Made by a program: the position numbers and the translations under genes
The notes under the pieces: generated by a model
Databases searched by the model: none
The model's input: the letters and a program-made list of their open reading frames with translations, nothing else
What the model was told of the DNA's origin: nothing
Assembly: GCA_019745975.1 (NCBI GenBank)
Contig: JAIESQ010000093.1
Coordinates: 1 to 64,000 of the forward strand
Length of the DNA stretch: 64,000 nt
Reading direction: 5' to 3'
Origin: Pirellulales bacterium
GTDB taxonomy: Bacteria; Planctomycetota; Planctomycetia; Pirellulales; JAEUIK01
Shown here: positions 1-8,462 of the stretch, one piece after another
Layout: each line of letters starts with the position of its first letter
How positions within the stretch are numbered: the first letter of the stretch is position 1

Positions 1-2199
1 ACGAATTTCGGCGCCACGGCGGCCGTGCCTAACGCCGGCAGCGGCGTCTTGATCACCGGCGGCGCCACGTTCAACGAAATCATCCCCAGCGTGCGCGTGG
101 AATGGAAGTACTTCGACCACCCGACCGAAGAAGGCGTGAAGGTCAAATATGTCTGGGGCGATCATGTCGCGCAGGATGTGGTTTCCGGCAACCTTGGGGC
201 CGGCGTCACGATCGAGGGAACGGGAACCAGCGGCAACTCGGTCCTCGGCACGCTCATCGGCGTCGGCTACAGCTCCGGCAACATGATCGGCCTGGGGAAC
301 CACGGCCCTGGCATCCTCGTGCGCGACGGCGCCAGTGGCAATCTGATTAACCAGACCGCGCCACAGTTAATCATTCACGAGCCAGAAGAGCTTGAGGATT
401 TTGACTTCGAAACTGTCACGCGGCGCAGCGTAATCGTCGCCAATGGCACCACACTTGCCCCCCGCGCCGGCATCGAGATTACCGGCGCCGGCACCAGCGA
501 TAACCAGGTCTATAACTCCTTTATCGGCACCAACGAGCTGGGGGCGACAAATCTCGGCAATACCGGCGACGGTGTCCTGATCACCGCCAGCGCCAGCGGC
601 AACCAGCTAGGCGACGACGGGGCCGGCAACACCATCGCCAAGAACGGCGCCCGCGGCGTGGCCATCCGCGGCTTGAACCAGGGGATCTCGGCCTGGTCGC
701 TGGACGAAGATGATTACCTACATCTGACCCTCGCGGCCCTCGACGGCATCGAAGTCGACGGCACGTACGCGATCAGCGGCCTGACATTCTACGACCAACA
801 GCTCAACTCGCAGGCAGTGACGACGGCGACCGTGGTGTCGATCAACGGCAACACGATCGAGACCGACGTGCTGGTCACGCTTACCGGCACGTTGACGGCG
901 AACCTGGGGGCGGCCTACGTCGTCATGGAAGGCGCCAACGAGAACACGGTCCGGGACAATTGGATCGGGACTAACCAGGAGGAAAGCGACCTGGGCAACG
1001 CCGGCGACGGCCTGCTGGTGACCGGCAGCGGCGCGTTGAACTGGCTCACCGACAATCGGATATTCTTTAACGGCGGGCATGGTGTGGCGCTGGCCGCCGG
1101 CGCCAATCAGAACATCGTTGGAACCAAGATCGAGAATGAAGTCACGCTCGGCGCGGCCAACGATATCTTCGACAACGACGGCAACGGCGTCCTCATCACC
1201 GGCTCGACTAACAACGTCTTGCGGGACAACACGATTCACCATAACGCGGCCAGCGGCGTCGCCCACAGCGGGTCAGGGTCGCGGTTCAACGTGGTGGTGG
1301 GGGGCGAGATTTCGGCGAATGAGCAGAACGGCGTGGTCTTCACCGACGGCGCTGAAGGGAACGCCGTCATCGGCAGCGACATCTTGAACAACGACGCCCA
1401 CGGCGTGCTGATCGCCAACGGCGCCGAAGGGAACGGCGTCGGCGTCTCTATCGATCTTGAAGGCGGCGACGACGGGCTGCCGATCGCCACCGATCCCACG
1501 TCCGCCAACACGATCACCGGAAACGAGGGAAACCAGGTGCGGATCACGGGCGAGAACACCAAGTTCAACTTCGTCGCCGGCTATAACGAGATCGAAGCGG
1601 TGGCCAACCAGGACGCGATCGTCATCGACGGCGCCGTGGCCAACGTCATCGGCAACGGCGGCGAAGGAGAACTCGCCGCCGGCGGCTTCGTCGTCGGTTC
1701 CAATCCGACCGACTACCAGAACGGAAACGTGATTGTCTACGGCGCCGGCGACTATGGCGTGGCGATCTACGAGGGGTCCAACGGCGCCGAGGGGAACGCC
1801 ATCTTGGGGAACGCGTTTCTTGGTGACCTGCAAGACGCCATTTTCATCGACGGCTACTCGGGCGTCGTGCCGCCGACGATCGACGACGTGACGGTTACGG
1901 GGAGCGGGCCCTTCGACCTGGACATCGGGACGACGGTAGCCGGCGCCAGCACCACCCATCACGTTCGTGTCGACTACGACCTGGTCAATCCGAATGACTT
2001 CAGGGAGACGCACGTGTTGGGCTCGATGATTTTCACAACGAGCGCGGCGGAGACTTTCACGGTGAGCGGGGTGGATGCAGACGATAGCGATTTGGACGGC
2101 TGGTACGTGACGGCCACGGCCACGTACGACTTGCAGGACGACAACGAGCTGCGCATCGAATCGGTGACCTCTACGATGGAGGTCTACGTCATCACTTGA
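1..2199 (+). CDS. Right-handed parallel beta-helix repeat protein, 5'-truncated by the window edge
   Basis: The frame is open to base 1, so the GTG at 25 in the ORF track is probably internal and the N-terminus lies outside the window. About 730 residues are visible. They consist of irregular repeats of the type 'GDGVLI-TGSA-SGN' and 'NxIxxNG-xGVxI', typical of right-handed parallel beta-helix proteins (pectate-lyase-like and NosD-like folds), each turn carrying stacked Asn/Gly. The last 120 residues lose the repeat and look like a beta-rich domain. There is no C-terminal anchor or catalytic motif that I recognise. Planctomycetes encode many large exported beta-helix proteins of unknown function, so an extracellular or surface role is inference. 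A promoter candidate for nuoD follows the stop. Confidence 0.75.
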   Translation, partial: TNFGATAAVPNAGSGVLITGGATFNEIIPSVRVEWKYFDHPTEEGVKVKYVWGDHVAQDVVSGNLGAGVTIEGTGTSGNSVLGTLIGVGYSSGNMIGLGNHGPGILVRDGASGNLINQTAPQLIIHEPEELEDFDFETVTRRSVIVANGTTLAPRAGIEITGAGTSDNQVYNSFIGTNELGATNLGNTGDGVLITASASGNQLGDDGAGNTIAKNGARGVAIRGLNQGISAWSLDEDDYLHLTLAALDGIEVDGTYAISGLTFYDQQLNSQAVTTATVVSINGNTIETDVLVTLTGTLTANLGAAYVVMEGANENTVRDNWIGTNQEESDLGNAGDGLLVTGSGALNWLTDNRIFFNGGHGVALAAGANQNIVGTKIENEVTLGAANDIFDNDGNGVLITGSTNNVLRDNTIHHNAASGVAHSGSGSRFNVVVGGEISANEQNGVVFTDGAEGNAVIGSDILNNDAHGVLIANGAEGNGVGVSIDLEGGDDGLPIATDPTSANTITGNEGNQVRITGENTKFNFVAGYNEIEAVANQDAIVIDGAVANVIGNGGEGELAAGGFVVGSNPTDYQNGNVIVYGAGDYGVAIYEGSNGAEGNAILGNAFLGDLQDAIFIDGYSGVVPPTIDDVTVTGSGPFDLDIGTTVAGASTTHHVRVDYDLVNPNDFRETHVLGSMIFTTSAAETFTVSGVDADDSDLDGWYVTATATYDLQDDNELRIESVTSTMEVYVIT

Positions 2200-2272
2200 T
2201 CGCCGGCGACGAATCGCAGTCGCGGCGTAATTGCCGCCGGGCGCGGGGGTTTTGCCCGCTGCTAGCGTGCGG

Positions 2273-2278
2273 TATCAT
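2273..2278 (+). promoter_or_regulatory. Candidate -10 box upstream of nuoD
   Basis: TATCAT matches five of six bases of the sigma-70 -10 consensus and lies about 94 bases before the nuoD ATG. A weak TTTTGC lies 17 bases upstream as a possible -35. This is a pattern match only. Confidence 0.3.
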
Positions 2279-2371
2279 ACTTTTTCTCCATTCAGATTCG
2301 ACCGCTCGCTGCACGCGCGCTGCCTGGGGCGGCCGTCGCCGGCGCGGCCCACTAGACGAGTTTCGGACATC

Positions 2372-3577
2372 ATGCCTCTGCAAATGGAAGATCAGCGCAT
2401 CGTCGAGTTCGACGTGCGCACCGACGAGATGCTGGTGAACATGGGGCCCCAGCACCCCAGCACGCACGGCGTGTTACGGCTCGTGCTGCGGACCGACGGC
2501 GAGGTCGTTTCCGAAGTCACGCCGCACATCGGTTACCTGCACCGCTGCGCCGAAAAGATCGGCGAAAACCTCACGCCGAAGCAGTGGATTCCCTACACCG
2601 ACCGGATGGACTACCTGGCCGGCATGAACATGAATCTCGGCTGGGCCCTGACGGTCGAGAAGCTGATGAAGCTCGAGCTGCCCGAAAAGGCCAAGCACCT
2701 GCGGGTGATCATCGCCGAGATGAACCGCATCGCCAGCCACCTGGTGGGCATGGGGGCCTACGGGCTGGACCTGGGGACGTTCAGCCCGTTCTTGTACGCC
2801 TTCCGCGAGCGCGAGAAGATATTGGACCTGTTCGAGGAAGCGTGCGGCGCGCGGCTGACGTACAGCTATTTGACCGTAGGCGGCGCCACGCACGATCTGC
2901 CGCGCGGCTGGCTGGAGAAGTGCTCGGCGTTCCTCGATCAGTTGCTGCCCGTGATCACAGAGTGCCACACGCTGTTGACCACAAACGCGATCTTCGTGAA
3001 GCGCACGGCGGGGATCGGCGTCATGTCGGCCGAGACGGCGATTAGCTATGGCTGCACAGGCCCGGTGCTGCGGGGGAGCGGAGTCGACCACGACCTGCGC
3101 CGCGACGGCGAAGAGCGCTATACCGAAATGTACGACGGCTACGCGTTCGAGGTGATCGTCGAGCGCGAGGGCCACTACCCCAAGGATCACGACTATCCGC
3201 CCGTTCCCGCCGATGCGGTGCTAGGCGATTGTTGGCACCGCTTCTACGTACGAATGCTCGAAGTGATGCAGGCCATCGACCTGGTCCGTCAGGGGATCGA
3301 GCGATACAGCTCGGCCACGGGTTCGTACGCCAAGCCTGTCAAGCTGACTGAAAAGCTCCCCAAGGGGGAAGCCTATCTCGAAACCGAAGCCCCGCGCGGG
3401 CAGATGGGTTTCTACATCGTGAGCGACGGCTCGTCGATTCCCTGGCGGGTTCGTGCCCGATCGAGCTCGTTCTGCAATCTGTCGGTGACGGGCGAGCTGT
3501 GTCGCGGCTGCCTGATCGCCGACGTGCCGGCGATCGTCGGCTCGCTGGACGTGGTGATGGGCGAAATCGACCGGTAA
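2372..3577 (+). CDS. nuoD: NADH-quinone oxidoreductase subunit D
   Basis: 401 residues, the usual length for the 49-kDa subunit of complex I, which helps form the quinone-reduction site in the peripheral arm. The N-terminal 'NMGPQHPSTHG' motif carries the quinone-site His, and 'VGMGAYGLDLGTF', 'GGATHDLP' and C-terminal 'DVVMGEIDR' are family hallmarks. The ORF track begins at 2231, but the ATG at 2372 gives the normal N-terminus (MPLQMEDQRIVEF). It stands alone: nuoC and nuoE-G are not adjacent, and the membrane-arm genes lie from 19.4 kb on the other strand. Complex assembly therefore depends on separate loci. The downstream APC transporter is convergent, and I see no clear terminator between the two genes. 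Confidence 0.97.
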   Translation: MPLQMEDQRIVEFDVRTDEMLVNMGPQHPSTHGVLRLVLRTDGEVVSEVTPHIGYLHRCAEKIGENLTPKQWIPYTDRMDYLAGMNMNLGWALTVEKLMKLELPEKAKHLRVIIAEMNRIASHLVGMGAYGLDLGTFSPFLYAFREREKILDLFEEACGARLTYSYLTVGGATHDLPRGWLEKCSAFLDQLLPVITECHTLLTTNAIFVKRTAGIGVMSAETAISYGCTGPVLRGSGVDHDLRRDGEERYTEMYDGYAFEVIVEREGHYPKDHDYPPVPADAVLGDCWHRFYVRMLEVMQAIDLVRQGIERYSSATGSYAKPVKLTEKLPKGEAYLETEAPRGQMGFYIVSDGSSIPWRVRARSSSFCNLSVTGELCRGCLIADVPAIVGSLDVVMGEIDR

Positions 3578-3594
3578 GCCGAGCTAACTCCGCT

Positions 3595-5100
3595 TCACGC
3601 CGGGCGTGGCATTTCATCGCTCGCGCCGCGGCGCCCCCAGACGGCATAGACCAGCATGCCGGCCGCGATCAACAGCAGGCCAGTACCGCACTGCGTTGGC
3701 GCCGCCGCGAACATCGACACGAGCAGAAACAGGTAGAACACCAAGAACACCAGCGGGGTGACCGGGTAGCCTAAGGTGCGGAACGGCCGCACTGAGTCTG
3801 GTTGGCGGGCACGCAGCACGAAGACCGCCGCCACGGCCAGAAAATAGAAGACCGAGCCGCCGAAGATCGCGTAATCGGTCAGCACGTCGAAGAGGGGTTT
3901 TGGTGGCGGTCCTCCCGGCCGCGGAGGCCCGAAGAGCCACGTCATGTCGCCGGCCAGCACCAGTACGATCGACCAGGCCGACACGGTGCCGATCGCCAAG
4001 GCCGGAGTGCCGAAGCGCGGATCGATTCGCCGCCACAATCGCAGGAAGTGGTGATCGCGGGCGACGGCGAACAGCACACGTGGTCCGACCAGGATGTTCG
4101 AGCTCATCGCCCCGAAAGTCGAGACGAGAATCATCGCCAGCAGCAGCCGCGCGCCGAACTCGCCCAACAGCGTGCGCGTCACGTCCTCGGCCGGCAGGGC
4201 CGAGGCCGCTATCGTCGACGAAGGGAGCGTCAGGTGATAGCCGAGATTGGCGCCGAAGTAGAGCAAAATCAAAGCGATGACACCGCCGGCCAAGGCGCGC
4301 GGCACATTGCGCTGCGGGTCGTGGATTTCCTCGGCGACAACGGTCACCTGCCCCCAGCCGTCGTAGGCCCACATGATGCCGGCTAGCGCCGAGCCGATCG
4401 ATAAGAGGAGCGAGGCTTCGCCAACAGCGGGAAACAACGGGCCGATCGCGACCGGATTCTCACTTACAGCCACAAACGGCAAGAGGCCGAGGAAGATTAG
4501 AAAGCCCGCCTTGATCGCCGTGGTAACGTTCTGAACCGCGCCGCCCCAAACGGTGCTGGCGATGTTCACGGCAGTGCACACGGCGATCGCGGAAATCGCG
4601 ACCACCTTTTCAAAGACCTGTTGTCCGCCCGGAGGTTCGCCGCCGACACTCACCCACAGCTTGTAGAGTGAAATGGCCATGGCGGTGCCGAGCGCCGCGA
4701 TCGCGCCCGAGCGGATGACCCAGAATTCGGCCCAACCCCACAAGAAGGCGCACATGCGGCCATAAGCTTCGCGGAGGTAGACGTAGTTGCCTCCGGCGTG
4801 CGGCAGCATCGCCGCTAGCTCGGCGATGGCCAGCGCCCCGCAGAGGTTCACCAGCCCGCAGGCCACCCACAGAAAGAGGATCAGCCCCACAAAACCGCCC
4901 GTGCTCTGGGCAATAACATTCGGCTTGTAGAAGACGCCTGACCCGATCACCTGCCCGATTACTAGCGCCATGGCGGTGACGAGGCCGAGCACGGGCGCGA
5001 GCTTGGTGTACGGCGCGGCGGTCGGATGCTGATCGGCCAATCGCTCTGGCGCATCCGGGGGAAGGGCGTGTTGCGGCCGACCTGGTTCTGTGTCGTGCAT
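3595..5100 (-). CDS. APC-superfamily amino acid permease
   Basis: 501 residues from the ATG at 5100; the longer ORF start at 5196 adds an Arg-rich extension with no membrane segment. After about 35 polar residues comes 'GLVTAMALVIGQVIGSGVFYKP', the first helix of amino acid/polyamine/organocation transporters with its G-S/T-G substrate-binding turn. About twelve hydrophobic segments follow. The loop after helix 6 contains 'MWAYDGWGQVTVVAEEIHDPQRNVPRAL' in pieces, typical of APC and LAT-like exchangers. The substrate cannot be read from sequence; neutral amino acids are the commonest choice. It is convergent with nuoD and divergent from the broken DUF202 gene. Confidence 0.9.
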   Translation of the reverse strand: MHDTEPGRPQHALPPDAPERLADQHPTAAPYTKLAPVLGLVTAMALVIGQVIGSGVFYKPNVIAQSTGGFVGLILFLWVACGLVNLCGALAIAELAAMLPHAGGNYVYLREAYGRMCAFLWGWAEFWVIRSGAIAALGTAMAISLYKLWVSVGGEPPGGQQVFEKVVAISAIAVCTAVNIASTVWGGAVQNVTTAIKAGFLIFLGLLPFVAVSENPVAIGPLFPAVGEASLLLSIGSALAGIMWAYDGWGQVTVVAEEIHDPQRNVPRALAGGVIALILLYFGANLGYHLTLPSSTIAASALPAEDVTRTLLGEFGARLLLAMILVSTFGAMSSNILVGPRVLFAVARDHHFLRLWRRIDPRFGTPALAIGTVSAWSIVLVLAGDMTWLFGPPRPGGPPPKPLFDVLTDYAIFGGSVFYFLAVAAVFVLRARQPDSVRPFRTLGYPVTPLVFLVFYLFLLVSMFAAAPTQCGTGLLLIAAGMLVYAVWGRRGASDEMPRPA

Positions 5101-5217
5101 GGTCGTCAGGATAGCGGGGTTGGTGCGGCGCGCGAATCGTTGTATGGTTTCGTTCGTGCCGCGAGCATTCGGTCGAAACGATGTTGCCGGAATCAACGGC
5201 GAGAATTGGGAACCACC

Positions 5218-5657
5218 ATGTCCACTTCGGACAAGAGCCCAACACCAGGGGCGGAGGGGGAGCGCGACCCGCGCGTCAAATTGGCGGGACAGCGGACGAG
5301 CATGGCCAACTTCCGCACGCAGTTGGCGCTCGATCGCACAACCCTATCGTGATTCGCACGACCCTGACGATGGCCGGCTTCGGATTCGGCACCGTGGGGT
5401 TCTTTCGCTCGCTGCAACAGTCGTCGCCGAGCCCGGAAACGGTCCGCTTGCACGACGGGGCGATCCGCTTCGGAGCGAGTCTGATCATGCTGGGGATCGC
5501 CGCCACTTTGTTCGCAGCCTGCTCGCACTGGCTGACATTGCGACGGCTGCGTCGCGGCGAATCGCCCGTGCTGACGCAATGGCCGCTAAGTTTGACCGTC
5601 GCTCTGCTGCTGGCCGCAATCGCGCTAGCCGGTTTGTGGTTGCTGTTTCGCCAATGA
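5218..5657 (+). pseudogene. DUF202-family small membrane protein, broken by one frameshift
   Basis: Two overlapping frames make one protein. Frame 1 starts at the ATG at 5218 and ends 'NFRTQLALDRTTLS' before a TGA at 5350. Frame 3 continues immediately with 'IRTTLTMAGFGFGTVGFF' and two more hydrophobic helices, ending at 5657. DUF202 proteins have the core motif ER-T-LAW-IRT-L-GFG, so TCG-TG-ATT looks like TCG-TGG-ATT with one G missing. If restored, the product is about 146 residues with three transmembrane helices. The function of DUF202 is unknown. Either the gene is inactivated, or the base is a sequence error; there is no slippery heptamer to suggest programmed shifting. Confidence 0.75.
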
Positions 5658-5672
5658 GTGCAACAACCTGTG

Positions 5673-6302
5673 CTAGCCCTCGGTAGGCAGCTCGCGCAAG
5701 TTGGCGTCGATGCGGCGATGCGAGAGATTCAGGAGCGGCGCGCCCACGAACATGGCCAAGGCTACCGGCACATACACATACGATACCGCGACGGCCGCCA
5801 GGTTAATGACCGGCCCCAGCAGAATGCGGATCGAGAGGCTGCGGCGGATTCGATCGTCGATTTGCATCGCCAACATCAGGTGGTGGGTATTGGCGTACCA
5901 CCACATCACGGCCAACGAAACGCCGCAGGCGACCTGCAGCAACCCATAAATCAAGACAACGAAGAAGTCCTGGCGGTACACAGCCAAGAGCTTCGTGGCG
6001 AAGGGGATCAACGTCACGAAGAATAGAAACACGAAGTTCAGCCAGGAAAATACGCGATTGGCCAGTTGCAAGTACAGACAGATGACGTGGTGCTCGATCC
6101 AATAGCTGCAGACAATCAAGAAGCTCAGCGCATAAGCGCCCACGTCGTGTTTGATCTTGGCCAGGAAGGAAAGCAAGCCTTCTTCCGAGAAGCGATGCTC
6201 CTCTGGCACCTCGATGCCCAGCACCAACAGCGTGGCCACGACGGCGAGAATGCCGTCGCTGAACATCGTCAGTCGCTCAAGGGTTTGTCTTGGCGCGGCC
6301 AT
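5673..6302 (-). CDS. TMEM175-family (DUF1211) potassium channel-like membrane protein
   Basis: 209 residues starting MAAPRQTLERLTMFSDGILAV when read in parts. The R-x3-FSDG-x-x-A motif in the first helix is the signature of bacterial TMEM175 proteins, tetrameric channels for K+ that lack the usual P-loop selectivity filter. Five to six hydrophobic segments follow, and 'SYWIEHH' matches the second conserved region. The stop is 15 bases from the end of the convergent DUF202 gene. Channel activity is inferred from family membership only. Confidence 0.88.
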   Translation of the reverse strand: MAAPRQTLERLTMFSDGILAVVATLLVLGIEVPEEHRFSEEGLLSFLAKIKHDVGAYALSFLIVCSYWIEHHVICLYLQLANRVFSWLNFVFLFFVTLIPFATKLLAVYRQDFFVVLIYGLLQVACGVSLAVMWWYANTHHLMLAMQIDDRIRRSLSIRILLGPVINLAAVAVSYVYVPVALAMFVGAPLLNLSHRRIDANLRELPTEG

Positions 6303-6502
6303 GAGGGCGATCTGCTTGTGGTGCGGGGTGTGGTTTTTGCAACGCAGCGAGCCGCAGCGTAGCGTAAGGCGAGGCGTCGGCCAACGGGTAAGTCCTAGGC
6401 GAGCAGATCGCCAAGATCCTGGGTCGCCGCGGCGCCGCCTCGCCGAACACCGATTTCATTACTTTCGCGCGGGACGTCGAGCCGCAGCCGATAAGGTGAG
6501 CC

Positions 6503-6970
6503 ATGACAGCCGCTGCCGTGCAGGGGTTATTCGAGACACATCTGAACGTCCGCAGTCTCGATGCCTCGATCGCGTTCTACCGCGATTGTCTTGGGCTCGA
6601 CCTGGCATATCGGCTCGACGAACGCCGCGTGGCATTTTTCTGGCTCGGTGGCCGCGGGCACGCCATGCTCGGATTGTGGGAGACGGGGACCGCGCCGAAC
6701 GCGATGCGATTGCACCTGGCATTCTCGTGCGAGGTTGACGAGGTGCTCGCCGCGCCGCGGAAGTTGCGGGCTGCCGGCATCGCTCCGCTGGGCTTCTTTG
6801 GCGAGCCGGTCGACGAACCAGTGGTGATCGGCTGGATGCCGGCCGTGTCGCTCTACTTCACCGATCCCGACGGACATTTGCTCGAGTACCTGGCGATGCT
6901 GCCAGACGAGCCCCAGCCGGCGGCCGGGATCGTGGCCTACAGCGATTGGTGCAAAGCGCGCTCGAGCTGA
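6503..6970 (+). CDS. VOC-superfamily (glyoxalase/bleomycin-resistance-like) protein
   Basis: 155 residues. It has the vicinal-oxygen-chelate layout: 'ETHLNVRSLDASIAFYRDCLGL' opens the first beta-alpha-beta-beta-beta module, and 'VSLYFTDPDGHLLEYLAML' closes the second. The H near residue 12 and the 'DPDGHLLEY' Glu are usual metal ligands. The family covers glyoxalase I, extradiol dioxygenases and fosfomycin-resistance enzymes; nothing here picks one out. It stands alone, 200 bases after the divergent TMEM175 gene. Confidence 0.9.
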   Translation: MTAAAVQGLFETHLNVRSLDASIAFYRDCLGLDLAYRLDERRVAFFWLGGRGHAMLGLWETGTAPNAMRLHLAFSCEVDEVLAAPRKLRAAGIAPLGFFGEPVDEPVVIGWMPAVSLYFTDPDGHLLEYLAMLPDEPQPAAGIVAYSDWCKARSS

Positions 6971-7074
6971 GCGTATCACCCGTCGCCAAGGAAGTGGTTC
7001 ATTCTGAATCGACGTTCGGGTCCGGGGTGGTCATTCCAGGTTCAATGTGAGCCATGCAGGGCTACAATAGGGCC

Positions 7075-7405
7075 ATGGGCAAAGACCTACAACAACAGCC
7101 GCATCCGTTAAATGCGCCCGGGGATTTCTACGTTTTGAATGACTGCTGTATTGCTTGCGAGGCGCCAGCGGCGGAAGCTCCCGATCTAATGGCTCACGTT
7201 GATTTTCCGAGACACCACTGTTATTTCAAAAAGCAGCCAGAAACCGCAGCAGAAACGGAGCGCGCTTGCCTCGCCGTCGAAGTTGGTTGCTGTGGTGCCG
7301 TTCAGGTACGGAGGTTGCGACCAGGCGATTCTCAAGAGGCTGGAGCGGTACGCGCACGATGTGTGCGACCACGCCGGTAGCAAAAAACTGTCCGCGCCAG
7401 AGTGA
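7075..7405 (+). pseudogene. Ferredoxin-like Cys-rich protein, broken by one frameshift
   Basis: Frame 1 from the ATG at 7075 (or 7054) reads 'NAPGDFYVLNDCCIACEAP' and later 'CYFKKQP' and 'VGCCGAV'. This Cys pattern is that of small 4Fe-4S ferredoxin-like proteins. Near 7303-7306 the coding sense jumps to frame 2, which continues 'YGGCDQAILKRLERYAHDVCDH' to the TGA at 7405. The original reading was probably 'CCGAV-R-YGG', so CAGG carries one extra base. The frame-1 ORF instead runs into an Arg-rich tail. Restored, the protein is about 110 residues. An electron-transfer role is inference. Confidence 0.6.
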
Positions 7406-7561
7406 ACCACGACCCTGCATCTCCGAGTTTGCATCCGCCGCGCGGCTGTGGCATATTCGACGGTTTCCGGGCAATGATGCCGCCGCCGCCGAGCGCGCAG
7501 CCCAGCGCGCTGGGTTACCGAGAGACGCGGTTCCCCACGGCAGAAGTTAAAGAAATCGCAC

Positions 7562-8299
7562 ATGCAAATCTGGCCGGCCATTGATCTGCGCGGCGGGCGC
7601 TGCGTCCGTCTGCAGCAGGGGGACTACAACCGCGAAACAGTCTTTGGCGAAGACCCCGCGGCAGTGGCCAGGCAGTTTGTCGATGCCGGCGCCGAGTTTC
7701 TCCATATCGTCGATCTCGATGGCGCCCGGGCCGGCTGCCCGGAGAATCTCGACAGTATTCGCGCGATTCGCGCGGCGGTTGATGTGCCGTGCCAACTGGG
7801 GGGTGGCATCCGCGGTGATGAAACCGTTGGCCAACTGCTCGACTTGGGGATCGATCGACTGGTGATCGGCACCCGCGGCCTCGAAGACCCCCACTGGTTG
7901 AGGCATGCGGCTCGAAAACACCCCGACCGCCTTGTACTGGGGGTCGATGCCCGAGATGGCATGGTCGCCACGCACGGCTGGCTTTCGACATCGGGGACCG
8001 CGGCCATCGAACTCATCGATATGTTCGCCGACGAACCGCTGGCGGCGGTCGTTTACACCGACATCGCGCAAGACGGCATGCTAGCGGGGCCAAACTTCGC
8101 CGCGCTGACGAAACTGGTCGGAGCCGTGCGGCTGCCGATCATCGCTTCGGGGGGCGTGACCACTGTCGATGATGTCCGCCGCCTAGCAGCACTGCCGGTG
8201 GCCGGCGCGATTATTGGCCGGGCCTTGTATGAGGGGCGTATCACTCTGCCGGAGGCGCTAGCGGCGGCCGGCTGCACGAAAGGGTCGCCAATCGGTTAG
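7562..8299 (+). CDS. hisA: Phosphoribosylformimino-5-aminoimidazole carboxamide ribotide isomerase
   Basis: 245 residues, full length. HisA catalyses the Amadori rearrangement of ProFAR to PRFAR, the fourth step of histidine synthesis. The (beta/alpha)8 barrel begins 'IWPAIDLRGGRCVRLQQGDY' with the first catalytic Asp, and the second lies in 'GVDARDG'. The phosphate-binding turns 'QLGGGIRG' and 'IASGGVTT' are present, distinguishing it from HisF-type sequence by length and the first motif. No other his gene is nearby, so the pathway is dispersed. The ATG at 7562 gives the standard N-terminus. Confidence 0.96.
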   Translation: MQIWPAIDLRGGRCVRLQQGDYNRETVFGEDPAAVARQFVDAGAEFLHIVDLDGARAGCPENLDSIRAIRAAVDVPCQLGGGIRGDETVGQLLDLGIDRLVIGTRGLEDPHWLRHAARKHPDRLVLGVDARDGMVATHGWLSTSGTAAIELIDMFADEPLAAVVYTDIAQDGMLAGPNFAALTKLVGAVRLPIIASGGVTTVDDVRRLAALPVAGAIIGRALYEGRITLPEALAAAGCTKGSPIG

Positions 8300-8462
8300 C
8301 GCGGAGCAAGCCACGTCGCCTTGCTGGCGAGAACCGGTCGCCGAGCGCACAAAAATAGTGGCACGCCGCCCTCGGGGAGTTTACGTTCAAGCGTCACTTC
8401 GCGGTTTCTTTCGATCACCAATTGGCTGCTTCGCTTAGCCTCGACGTAGAGGGAAGACTCGC

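Noticed and set aside
5340-5360. Programmed frameshift in the DUF202 gene
   Set aside because: No slippery heptamer, pseudoknot or prfB-like signal; a missing base explains the site more simply.
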